Assembly: GCA_035637315.1 (NCBI GenBank)
Contig: DASPXK010000402.1
Location: 1 to 8,211 of the forward strand
DNA length: 8,211 bases
Source: DASPXK01 sp035637315
GTDB taxonomy: Bacteria; Chloroflexota; UBA6077; JACCZL01
Direction of reading: 5' to 3'
Below are positions 1 through 4,909 of the stretch, in pieces (the first letter of the stretch is position 1; the number at the start of each line of letters is the position of its first letter). The notes under the pieces are model-generated. The model searched no databases. It was not told where the DNA came from and saw only the letters and a list, made by a program, of their open reading frames with translations. The position numbers were made by a program, and so were the translations under genes.

Positions 1-69
1 CCTAACGCTCACCCGCTGCAGCCGGCCAAGTTCGGGTTTCTGCTCCCTAGAGGCCGCCGGCGCGCTCAT
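1..69 (-). CDS. Start of a gene truncated by the left window edge; possibly DUF4268-like
   Basis: An ATG at 69-67 on the minus strand is preceded by GGAGGT with a 6-nt spacer (AGTTGC), a near-ideal ribosome binding site. The frame then stays open for all 23 codons to the window edge, starting MSAPAASREQKPELGRLQ. The stretch LGRLQRVSVR resembles from memory the N-terminus of DUF4268-type proteins (LGxLxRVxLREVW). That likeness rests on about ten residues, so the identity is weak. The start site itself is well supported. The function cannot be read from what is visible. Confidence 0.5.
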   Translation of the reverse strand, partial: MSAPAASREQKPELGRLQRVSVR

Positions 70-144
70 GCAACTACCTCCGCCAGCTTCTTCGGCGCCC
101 GCACAGGGCAGCTCCCTGACACAAGCTTCCCGTAGAATTGCGTC

Positions 145-172
145 GCGGATGCCGCCCAGTGCTGGGCTCCGC
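145..172. other. Inverted repeat (bulged hairpin)
   Basis: GCGGA at 145-149 pairs with TCCGC at 168-172. Inside it, GCCCAG at 154-159 pairs with CTGGGC at 162-167 around a 2-nt centre, leaving TGCC (150-153) as a one-sided bulge. No T-run follows on either side, so an intrinsic terminator is not clear. It lies upstream of the left-edge minus-strand gene and could be a regulatory or mRNA-end structure. Confidence 0.35.
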
Positions 173-283
173 AGTTCGTAAACTCGATCCTTCGGGCTAG
201 GAGCTCGACGAGTCTACTGAACCCCCCGAACGATCTGAATCTTCAGTCTCCGTGAGATCAGCGGCTACAGAGTAACGTGAACT

Positions 284-394
284 CTACCGCTCTTGCATCT
301 GAAGGCCGTAGCGTCGGCTGAGCAGGAAAAGGGCGGCGGTCACCACGGATAGCGCGACCGCGAGAGGGCCGGTTCCTACCCTGCCGGTCGCTGC
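284..394 (-). pseudogene. Possible C-terminal remnant of a membrane transporter
   Basis: Directly after the crotonase stop codon the same minus-strand frame stays open for 36 more codons to a TAG at 286-284. It has no start of its own. It encodes a hydrophobic stretch, GPLAVALSVVTAALFLL, followed by a basic and polar tail, SRRYGLQMQER. That is how the last transmembrane helix and cytoplasmic tail of many major facilitator transporters look. The rest of such a gene would have to lie where the crotonase gene now sits, so if real this is a remnant left by a rearrangement. It could also be a chance open frame in GC-rich DNA. Confidence 0.25.
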
Positions 395-1228
395 TTACTC
401 GCCGCGCATATAGGGACTGAAGCCCGGCCGATAGCGCTTCTCGTCGATGAACTGTCGGATCCCCCTGTCGCGTCCGCGATCAGGATCGGTGGCGCGGAGC
501 GCGGTCCCCTTGGCGGCCAGATGGTCCTCCGACTGCCAGTAGTCCAGTGTCCGCCCAACCTTGTAGGCCTCCTTGGCCGCGCGCAGCGCGGCGGGGTTCT
601 TGCCCATCAGCTTGTGGGCCAGCCGGATCGTTTCGTCGCGCAGCCGCTCGCCCGGGACCGCGAAGTTCACCAGGCGCATCTCGGCGGCCTGCTTTCCATC
701 GAACGGGTCGCCCGTCAAGATGTAGTACATGGCGTCGCGCAGGCTCAACGCGTCGGCCAGCACTCGGCTGACCAGCCCGCCTGGGAAGATGCCCCAGTTG
801 ATCTCGCTCAGCCCGAAGACGGCGTCCTCGGCCGCGATGGCGATGTCGCAGGCGATCAGCGGGGTAAACGCGCCCCCGAAGCAGTAGCCGTTGACCATTG
901 CGATCGTCGGCTTCGGGAACGTGAACAGGCGATGCCAGCGCCACTCCTGCGAGGCTCGCCCGGCTCGCCGCCGCAAGGCCGGTTTGTCGTCCAGCTCGCG
1001 GAAGAACTCCTTGAGGTCCTGGCCGGCGCACCAGCTCTCGCCGGCCCCGGTTAGAACCATCACGGCCGTCTCGGGGTCCTCCTCCAGCTCGGTGAGCACC
1101 TCGACCATTTCGAAATGCATCGTCGGGTTCATCGCGTTGCGCTTCTCGGGACGATTCAGCGTCACCCAGGTGATGCCGCTGTCCTTCTCGACGAGCACGG
1201 TCTGATAGGTCTTCGGAGCGACGGACAT
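395..1228 (-). CDS. Crotonase-family enzyme related to p-hydroxycinnamoyl-CoA hydratase/lyase
   Basis: This 277-residue protein is a full-length crotonase (enoyl-CoA hydratase/isomerase superfamily). Its closest recognisable relative is p-hydroxycinnamoyl-CoA hydratase/lyase (HCHL), which turns feruloyl- or coumaroyl-CoA into vanillin or hydroxybenzaldehyde plus acetyl-CoA. Shared blocks are LNRPEKRNAM (24-33), LTGAGESW (59-66), KPTIAMVNGYCFGG (106-119) and FGLSEINWGI (138-147), which carries the catalytic Glu142. The oxyanion hole would use residues near Ala68-Gly69 and Gly119. Compared with Pseudomonas HCHL as I recall it, Met70 is Gln70, Ser123 is Thr122, and the substrate-binding Tyr239 is Ala238. 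The substrate may therefore not be a phenolic cinnamoyl-CoA. The start is supported by GGGAGGAG just upstream of the ATG. It faces away from the aromatic-degradation genes on the plus strand. A plain enoyl-CoA hydratase is the alternative. Confidence 0.88.
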   Translation of the reverse strand: MSVAPKTYQTVLVEKDSGITWVTLNRPEKRNAMNPTMHFEMVEVLTELEEDPETAVMVLTGAGESWCAGQDLKEFFRELDDKPALRRRAGRASQEWRWHRLFTFPKPTIAMVNGYCFGGAFTPLIACDIAIAAEDAVFGLSEINWGIFPGGLVSRVLADALSLRDAMYYILTGDPFDGKQAAEMRLVNFAVPGERLRDETIRLAHKLMGKNPAALRAAKEAYKVGRTLDYWQSEDHLAAKGTALRATDPDRGRDRGIRQFIDEKRYRPGFSPYMRGE

Positions 1229-1280
1229 GGCTCCTCCCGTTCAGAGTGGTCAGGGCAGAATACCCGACTTCATCGGCAAT

Positions 1281-1304
1281 TTCACCGCGGAGGACGCGGA
1301 GGCG
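1281..1304. repeat. CGCGGAG-type interspersed repeat, one partial unit
   Basis: The intergenic sequence reads TTCACCGCGGAGGACGCGGA followed by GGCG. It contains CGCGGAG twice, at a 9-nt step. From memory it matches a short element seen between genes in many unrelated soil bacteria, with a core like ACCGCRGAGRACGCRGAG. Only one partial unit is present here and its role is unknown. Confidence 0.35.
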
Positions 1305-1311
1305 TTTCCAG

Positions 1312-1338
1312 TGCGGTAGTGCGGTACCCACTACCGCA
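1312..1338. terminator. Perfect 10-bp inverted repeat over the end of the membrane-protein gene
   Basis: TGCGGTAGTG (1312-1321) pairs perfectly with CACTACCGCA (1329-1338) around a 7-nt loop. The stem covers the TAG stop of the minus-strand membrane-protein gene (1333-1331). A direct repeat, GTGCGGTA, is also present at 1311-1318 and 1319-1326. The position suits transcript termination or 3'-end protection, separating this gene from the crotonase. No U-tract follows on the minus strand, so a classical intrinsic terminator is not shown. Confidence 0.45.
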
Positions 1339-1738
1339 GTTGCGTCTGCCCGTAGATCAGTCCGACCGCGATGCCGACGAGGCTATACTGGATTGCGAAG
1401 AACGCGCCCTCGTAGAAGAGAAACGTGGGCACGGGTCCGACATCGTATTTGCCCGCCTCGGCGAGGACTCCGTAGCTGCCCAGAAGCAGGCCCGTCAGGA
1501 GCCCGAACTTGAGGCCCCTGGCGACGGGCGACCCCGACAGGGAGCAGAGGGGATAGACGTAGGCCACGACCAGCGCCCGACTCACGATGGACGCGATGCC
1601 CAGGTGAAACAGCGGCTGCTCCCTGATCCGAGCGTCGGCGTAAACGTCCTTGAACAGCCCGATGTGCCAGGCTGTGGCGATCACCATCACCATGACCACG
1701 TACGCCGCGCTGGCGAGTAGGAACCTCTTTTTGTCCAT
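1331..1738 (-). CDS. Small four-helix integral membrane protein, function unknown
   Basis: The predicted protein has 135 residues and four hydrophobic segments at about 7-27, 43-67, 77-96 and 106-130. Little lies outside the membrane apart from a short loop, KDVYADARIREQ (30-41). The first segment follows a short basic start (MDKKR) and is not followed by a clear cleavage site, so it is probably an anchor rather than a signal peptide. I do not recognise the family; it has the general look of small DUF membrane proteins. GGAAGGGG lies just upstream of the ATG and serves as the ribosome binding site. It runs towards the crotonase gene on the same strand, with a 102-bp gap and a hairpin over its stop. 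It diverges from the MNT gene, with about 135 bp between the two start codons. Confidence 0.7.
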   Translation of the reverse strand: MDKKRFLLASAAYVVMVMVIATAWHIGLFKDVYADARIREQPLFHLGIASIVSRALVVAYVYPLCSLSGSPVARGLKFGLLTGLLLGSYGVLAEAGKYDVGPVPTFLFYEGAFFAIQYSLVGIAVGLIYGQTQLR

Positions 1739-1797
1739 GGTCCCCTTCCCTTAGCCGTTCCCGACTGCTGGCGACCGGCTCGAGGGAATGGACGTCT

Positions 1798-1959
1798 CCC
1801 ACTACCGAAAGCGCGGTTGAGTACCATACTGTCGAACAGTCGGGCTGATTGCCCCGGTGGAGTTCGCCCACTAATGGCGCAAAGAGAGAACCGTGGGCAG
1901 GCGAGCACGGAGCACGTGATCGCGTTGATGACCGAGCGGATCGTCGCTCGCTTCCATCC
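1798..1959 (+). repeat. Conserved 5' block of MNT/HEPN unit, copy 1
   Basis: This 162-bp block aligns without gaps to 2671-2832, at a constant 873-bp offset, with 14 mismatches counted by eye (about 91% identity). It covers 76 bp before the MNT start codon (7 mismatches) and the first 28 codons (7 mismatches). Left of 1798 the two copies share nothing obvious. Right of 1959 identity falls to about 64% (29 mismatches in the next 81 bp). The block carries conserved dyads and probably the control region of the unit. Confidence 0.85.
1828..1854 (+). promoter_or_regulatory. Paired dyads upstream of MNT copy 1, possible operator or mRNA hairpin
   Basis: Two inverted repeats lie side by side: ACTGT-CGA-ACAGT at 1828-1840 and GGGC-TGATT-GCCC at 1842-1854. 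The second is unchanged in the other copy (2715-2727). The first is reduced there to ACTG-TCAAC-CAGT (2701-2713). MNT/HEPN-type operons are often autoregulated, so an operator is plausible. A hairpin just before the start codon is the alternative. I found no convincing -35/-10 pair here. Confidence 0.35.
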
Positions 1960-2218
1960 TCTAAAAGTGATCCTGTTTGGCTCGCACGCGCGCCGCGAAG
2001 CGGGAGTGGACAGTGACGTGGACCTGTTAGTTGTCTTCTCACAGTTAGAGGATGCCCATCGGACGGCCGTAGAGATCCGGCGCACACTGCGAGGCTTCGG
2101 CGTAGCAAAGGATATCGTGGTTACGACAACAGAAGAGATCACCCAGCGTGGCCACCTGATCGGAACGGTGCTCGAGCCGGCATTGCGGGAGGGCCGCGTC
2201 CTGTATGAGCGCGCCTGA
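1874..2218 (+). CDS. MNT-type nucleotidyltransferase, putative antitoxin, copy 1
   Basis: This 114-residue protein is a minimal nucleotidyltransferase of the polymerase-beta superfamily. The signature is FGSHAR (35-40) followed by SDVDLLVV (47-54), with Gly36-Ser37, acidic Asp48 and Asp50, and a third acidic residue at Asp80 (KDIVVTT). In known MNT/HEPN pairs the MNT protein neutralises the HEPN RNase, in some cases by adding AMP to it. The usual Gly after GSxAR is replaced by Arg41, unlike copy 2, so activity could be altered. The chosen ATG has GGTGGAG 11 nt upstream. A TTG at 1817 would add 19 residues, but the mismatches between copies in that stretch are mostly non-synonymous, so I read it as leader. 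The gene overlaps the HEPN gene by 14 nt, which suggests translational coupling. Confidence 0.85.
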   Translation: MAQRENRGQASTEHVIALMTERIVARFHPLKVILFGSHARREAGVDSDVDLLVVFSQLEDAHRTAVEIRRTLRGFGVAKDIVVTTTEEITQRGHLIGTVLEPALREGRVLYERA

Positions 2219-2615
2219 CGCGCGTCGTTGGCTGGCGTACGCTGATCTCGATCTCGACGCGGCGGAGCACACCGCCAGTACCGGACACCTGGCCCCACAA
2301 ATCGGCTGCTACCACGCTCAACAGGCAGTCGAGAAGGCGCTCAAGGCGATTCTGATCTTGCTGCAGATTCGTTTTCCCTTCACCCACGATCTCGATGAGC
2401 TCCGTGACCTGATCCCAGTCGGCTGGGATCTGAAGCAGCAGCACCCCGACCTGAGTGAACTGAGCCAGTGGGCCGTCGAAGCCCGCTATCCGGGCAACTG
2501 GCGCGACGCGGCCGAGGCGGATGCTCACAACGCGGCTGCGCAGGCGCGGACGGTCGTGGAATCCGTGCTCAGAGATCTCGAGCAGCACGGCTTCGACGCG
2601 CAGGGATCCCGCTGA
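2205..2615 (+). CDS. HEPN-domain protein, putative toxin, copy 1
   Basis: This 136-residue protein is mostly helical and fits the HEPN family commonly paired with MNT proteins. Signature stretches are YHAQQAVEKALKAILI (36-51), FPFTHDLDELRDLIP (57-71) and AVEARYPG (90-97). HEPN proteins are often RNases using an R-x4-6-H motif. Here no such motif lies next to RYPG. The only R-x4-H matches are Arg56 to His61 (not kept in copy 2, where residue 56 is Glu) and Arg123 to His128 near the C-terminus (kept in both). RNase activity therefore cannot be assumed. The ATG overlaps the end of the MNT gene by 14 nt, as in the second unit. The ribosome binding site would lie inside the MNT gene (GGAGGGC at 2187-2193). 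Confidence 0.82.
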   Translation: MSAPDARRWLAYADLDLDAAEHTASTGHLAPQIGCYHAQQAVEKALKAILILLQIRFPFTHDLDELRDLIPVGWDLKQQHPDLSELSQWAVEARYPGNWRDAAEADAHNAAAQARTVVESVLRDLEQHGFDAQGSR

Positions 2616-2670
2616 GCGGCCCCTCCGTCACCGCCTGTCCTGATTCCGTCGTGCCGGCGGGCAGCCGCAT

Positions 2671-2832
2671 CCCGCTACGGAAAGCGCGGTTGAGTACCAT
2701 ACTGTCAACCAGTTGGGCTGATTGCCCTGGTCGAGTTCGCCCACTAATGGCGCAAAGAGAGAACCGTGGACAGGTGATCACCGCGGACGTGATCGCGTTG
2801 ATGACCGAGCGGATCGTCGATCGCTTCCATCC
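2671..2832 (+). repeat. Conserved 5' block of MNT/HEPN unit, copy 2
   Basis: This is the partner of 1798-1959. It includes the GGGC-TGATT-GCCC dyad at 2715-2727, the weakened first dyad at 2701-2713 and the ATG at 2747. It starts 55 bp after the stop of the first HEPN gene. The second unit therefore has its own copy of the control region and may be transcribed separately. Confidence 0.85.
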
Positions 2833-3094
2833 GCTCAAGGTAGTCCTGTTCGGTTCGCACGCTCGCGGGGACGCCGGTCCACGCAGCGACATCGATTTGC
2901 TCGTCGTCCTGCCGGACCCGGTCGCCGACAAGCGACGGGCGACCGTCGAGATCTTGCGGACGCTCCGCGACCGCACGGTGCCGATCGACGTGGTCGTCAC
3001 CACACCCGATGAGATCGCTCGGCGAGGGGACCTGGTCGGGACGGTGCTGCGCCCCGCCCTTCGTGAGGGCAAGGTGCTCTATGAGCGAAGCTGA
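2747..3094 (+). CDS. MNT-type nucleotidyltransferase, putative antitoxin, copy 2
   Basis: This 115-residue paralogue of the first MNT protein is about two thirds identical by eye (77 of 115). Its signature is the canonical form: FGSHARGDAG (35-44) then SDIDLLVV (47-54), with Asp48, Asp50 and a third acidic residue, Asp81. The N-terminus MAQRENRGQ and the segment VIALMTERIV are identical in both copies. The frame is open far upstream into the first HEPN gene, but that extension is antiparalogous noise, because the aligned start in copy 1 is this ATG or the upstream TTG (2690). The ribosome binding site before the ATG is weak (GGTCGAG), so the start is less certain than the gene. It overlaps the next gene by 14 nt. 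Confidence 0.86.
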   Translation: MAQRENRGQVITADVIALMTERIVDRFHPLKVVLFGSHARGDAGPRSDIDLLVVLPDPVADKRRATVEILRTLRDRTVPIDVVVTTPDEIARRGDLVGTVLRPALREGKVLYERS

Positions 3095-3491
3095 GCGCCC
3101 AAGGGAGGTCCGGCGCTGGCTCCTCTACGCAGAGCAGGATCTTGCCCTCGGCGCAAGCCCGGACGCGGCGCCGCGGCAGGCCCGCAACTTGGCCCAGCAG
3201 GCGGCCGAGAAAGCGCTCAAGGCGGTGCTCGTGTTTCTCCAAGTCGAGTTCCCTTTTAGCCATGACCTCGACGCGCTTCGGGACCTTGTCCCAGATGGCT
3301 GGCAGCTGAAGAAAGACCATCCGGACCTCTCAGAGTTGACCGTCTGGGCTGTCGAGCCTCGCTACCCTGGCGACCTGCCAGAGGCTGCGGAGGACGATGC
3401 GCGTGATGGCCTCCGCCAGGCGCGGGCGGTCGTGGAGTCCGTGCTCAGGGACCTCGATGGCCACGGCTTCGACGTTGGGCAGCTTCGATGA
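3081..3491 (+). CDS. HEPN-domain protein, putative toxin, copy 2
   Basis: This 136-residue protein is colinear with the first HEPN protein along most of its length. Matching blocks are LAQQAAEKALKAVLVFLQ (37-54), FPFSHDLDALRDLVP (57-71), DHPDLSEL (79-86) and AVEPRYPG (90-97). His37 of copy 1 is Leu here and Arg56 is Glu. Of the candidate R-x4-H pairs only Arg123 to His128 remains. An upstream in-frame start at 3009 is open but unlikely: the ATG at 3081 reproduces the 14-nt overlap and exact length of copy 1. The terminal bases ATGA (3488-3491) overlap the start of the next small ORF. Confidence 0.82.
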   Translation: MSEAERPREVRRWLLYAEQDLALGASPDAAPRQARNLAQQAAEKALKAVLVFLQVEFPFSHDLDALRDLVPDGWQLKKDHPDLSELTVWAVEPRYPGDLPEAAEDDARDGLRQARAVVESVLRDLDGHGFDVGQLR

Positions 3492-3619
3492 CCCGCGGCT
3501 CTGTCAACCTCATGGCTGGCCTCCAGGCCCAGGCGCCGGCCGAGCAGATCATCCGGGAGGCGGGTGATGAGCGCGAGGCGCTCGAGTACGTGAAGAAGCC
3601 AGCCCTGGAGAAGGGCTGA
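3488..3619 (+). CDS. 43-residue ORF, possible gene remnant or coupling peptide
   Basis: The ATG overlaps the stop of the second HEPN gene (ATGA) and the ORF ends 2 nt before the acyl-CoA dehydrogenase start. The peptide begins MTRGSVNLMAGLQAQ and ends EALEYVKKPALEKG. The polar, charged second half looks like the C-terminal end of a larger soluble protein. It may be the tail of a gene cut when the MNT/HEPN units arrived, or a short peptide that carries ribosomes into the next gene. An internal Met at 3512 is an alternative start. I do not recognise the family. Confidence 0.4.
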   Translation: MTRGSVNLMAGLQAQAPAEQIIREAGDEREALEYVKKPALEKG

Positions 3620-3621
3620 CG

Positions 3622-4779
3622 ATGGATTTCGAGCTGCCCTGGGAAGTCAAGACGCTCCAGCAGACGGTCCGACAGTTCGTCGAGCGGGAGCTGATCCCGA
3701 TCGAGATACGGGTCAACCAGCACGAGGAGCTGTCCGACGACGTACTCAGGCCGCTGCAAGACAAGGTCAAGGCGTTGGGCCTCTGGCTGCTCGACGTGCC
3801 GAAAGGACACGGCGGGGCGGGCCTCGGACTGCTCGAGCGGTGCGTGATCCAGGAGGAGATCTCCAAGACCAAGGCGCTGCCCTTCCGCCACAACGAGCTG
3901 TTCGGCCCGGTCGTCGGACCGATCCTGTACCACTGCAACGCCGAGCACAGGGAGCGCTTCCTCTACCCAGTCATCCGCGGCGAGCTGCGGGTCTGCTTCG
4001 CGCAGACCGAGCCAGATTCAGGGGCGGATCCGGCCAGCATGCAGACGCGCGCGGTGCGGGACGGCGGCTTCTACATCTTGAACGGCAGCAAGCGCTTCAT
4101 CACCGACGCGGGCCGGGCGGATTACGCGCAGGTCATCTGCGTGACCGACCCCGAGAAGCGGGCGCGGGGTGGGATCAGCGTGCTGACCGTGGACATGAAG
4201 TCGCCGGGCGTGACGCTGGTGCGCAAGTGGCCGACGATGATGGGCGACGAGCCCTGGGAGATCACCTTCGAGGACGTTCGCGTCCCGGTCGAGAACCGGA
4301 TCGGCGAGGAGGGCAAGGGGTTCGCCCTCGGCCAGGCCTGGCTGACCGACGGTCGCGTCAAGGGGCATGGCGCGCGCTGTGTCGGGATCGCCCAGCGCGC
4401 GCTCGAGATGGCGATGGACTATGCCTGCCAGCGGGTGACGTTCGGCCAGCCGCTGTCCGAGCGCCAGGCGATCCAGTTCATGATCGCCGACTCGGCCATC
4501 GAGCTGCGGGCGGCGCGGCTGATGGTCTACGAGACGGCCTGGAGGTCCGATCAGGGGCAGGACGTGCGCAACGACAGCTACATGACCAAGATCTACTGCA
4601 CCGAGATGGCCAGCCGAGTCGTCGACCGAGCGATCCAGATCCACGGCGGCGTCGGGCTCACCAAAGAGCTGCCGCTGGAGTACTGGTACCGCCAGCTTCG
4701 TAGCATCCGGATCACCGAGGGCGCGACCGAGGTACTGCGCTGGCGGCTGGCCCGCAACCTGATGCGCACGCGGGGGTAG
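3622..4779 (+). CDS. Acyl-CoA dehydrogenase
   Basis: This 385-residue protein is a complete soluble flavoenzyme of the acyl-CoA dehydrogenase family, which introduces an alpha,beta double bond into acyl-CoA thioesters and passes electrons to electron-transfer flavoprotein. The N-terminal helical part leads to the flavin-binding motif CFAQTEPDSGADP (125-137) and a middle beta domain (WEITFEDVRVP, 212-222). The C-terminal helical domain has RVTFGQPLSERQAIQ (271-285) and IQIHGGVGL (338-346). Glu366 in ITEGATEV sits where the catalytic base of medium-chain enzymes is found. It lies 2 nt after the small ORF, with GGAGAAGGG upstream of its ATG. Chain-length or substrate preference cannot be read from sequence. 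With its neighbours it may serve a CoA-ester branch of aromatic or side-chain catabolism. Confidence 0.95.
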   Translation: MDFELPWEVKTLQQTVRQFVERELIPIEIRVNQHEELSDDVLRPLQDKVKALGLWLLDVPKGHGGAGLGLLERCVIQEEISKTKALPFRHNELFGPVVGPILYHCNAEHRERFLYPVIRGELRVCFAQTEPDSGADPASMQTRAVRDGGFYILNGSKRFITDAGRADYAQVICVTDPEKRARGGISVLTVDMKSPGVTLVRKWPTMMGDEPWEITFEDVRVPVENRIGEEGKGFALGQAWLTDGRVKGHGARCVGIAQRALEMAMDYACQRVTFGQPLSERQAIQFMIADSAIELRAARLMVYETAWRSDQGQDVRNDSYMTKIYCTEMASRVVDRAIQIHGGVGLTKELPLEYWYRQLRSIRITEGATEVLRWRLARNLMRTRG

Positions 4780-4843
4780 GGGCGAAGCAGTCGGGCCTGG
4801 ACTGTTCGGCCCTGAGTTGTCACGCGCGAATGCTTTGCCCAGG

Positions 4844-4872
4844 TTGCCCGGCCCGGCCCAGGTGGCAATAAT
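4844..4872 (+). promoter_or_regulatory. Candidate sigma-70-type promoter for the dioxygenase group
   Basis: TTGCCC (4844-4849, four of six to TTGACA) and AATAAT (4867-4872, five of six to TATAAT) are separated by exactly 17 nt. The -10 element ends 37 nt before the ATG at 4910 and upstream of a strong AGGAGG. This is the only AT-rich island in the 130-bp gap after the acyl-CoA dehydrogenase. The gap is larger than any other in this stretch, which fits an internal promoter. A weak 5-bp inverted repeat GGGCC/GGCCC (4793-4812) precedes it, but there is no T-run to suggest a terminator. Confidence 0.4.
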
Positions 4873-4909
4873 CTCAATCAGCTTCGAGGCATTCGTTAGG
4901 AGGCCCCCG

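Larger units (their letters stand above)
70..394. other. 325-bp stretch with no convincing intact gene
   Basis: No complete reading frame with a credible start and protein-like composition was found on either strand. The stretch contains the 5' region of the left-edge gene, a hairpin at 145-172, a short dyad at 235-246 (CTGAA-TC-TTCAG) and a hydrophobic minus-strand frame at 284-394 listed separately. A plus-strand frame open from the window edge to a TAG at 133-135 has no recognisable protein character. Confidence 0.5.

Noticed and set aside
173..283. tRNA or small RNA gene in the left intergenic stretch
   Set aside because: No cloverleaf, TTCRANNC-type arm or terminator-backed hairpin could be built from the sequence.
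480..1331. Long open frames antisense or frame-shifted over the crotonase, acyl-CoA dehydrogenase, dioxygenase, M20-fold and Rieske genes
   Set aside because: They are rich in Arg, Pro, Ala and Gly, have no recognisable motif or ribosome binding site, and arise from third-position GC bias in the real genes.
1817..1873. TTG start giving the first MNT protein 19 extra residues
   Set aside because: The upstream Shine-Dalgarno is weak, the ATG at 1874 gives a normal MNT length, and 3 of the 5 differences from copy 2 in this stretch change the amino acid. It remains possible.
2468..2746. Long N-terminal extension of the second MNT gene into the first HEPN gene
   Set aside because: The extension overlaps a real gene in another frame and has no counterpart in the first copy.
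3009..3080. Upstream start adding 24 residues to the second HEPN protein
   Set aside because: The start at 3081 reproduces the length and 14-nt overlap of the first copy exactly.
1798..3491. A transposon or insertion sequence carrying the MNT/HEPN units
   Set aside because: No transposase, terminal inverted repeats or target-site duplication could be seen at the edges.
4793..4812. Intrinsic terminator after the acyl-CoA dehydrogenase gene
   Set aside because: The inverted repeat GGGCC/GGCCC has only 5 bp, a 10-nt loop and no following T-run.
4817..4909. TTG start adding 31 residues to the LigB-like protein
   Set aside because: The added residues match nothing in the family, while the ATG at 4910 has a perfect AGGAGG and starts right before the conserved SSHAP motif.
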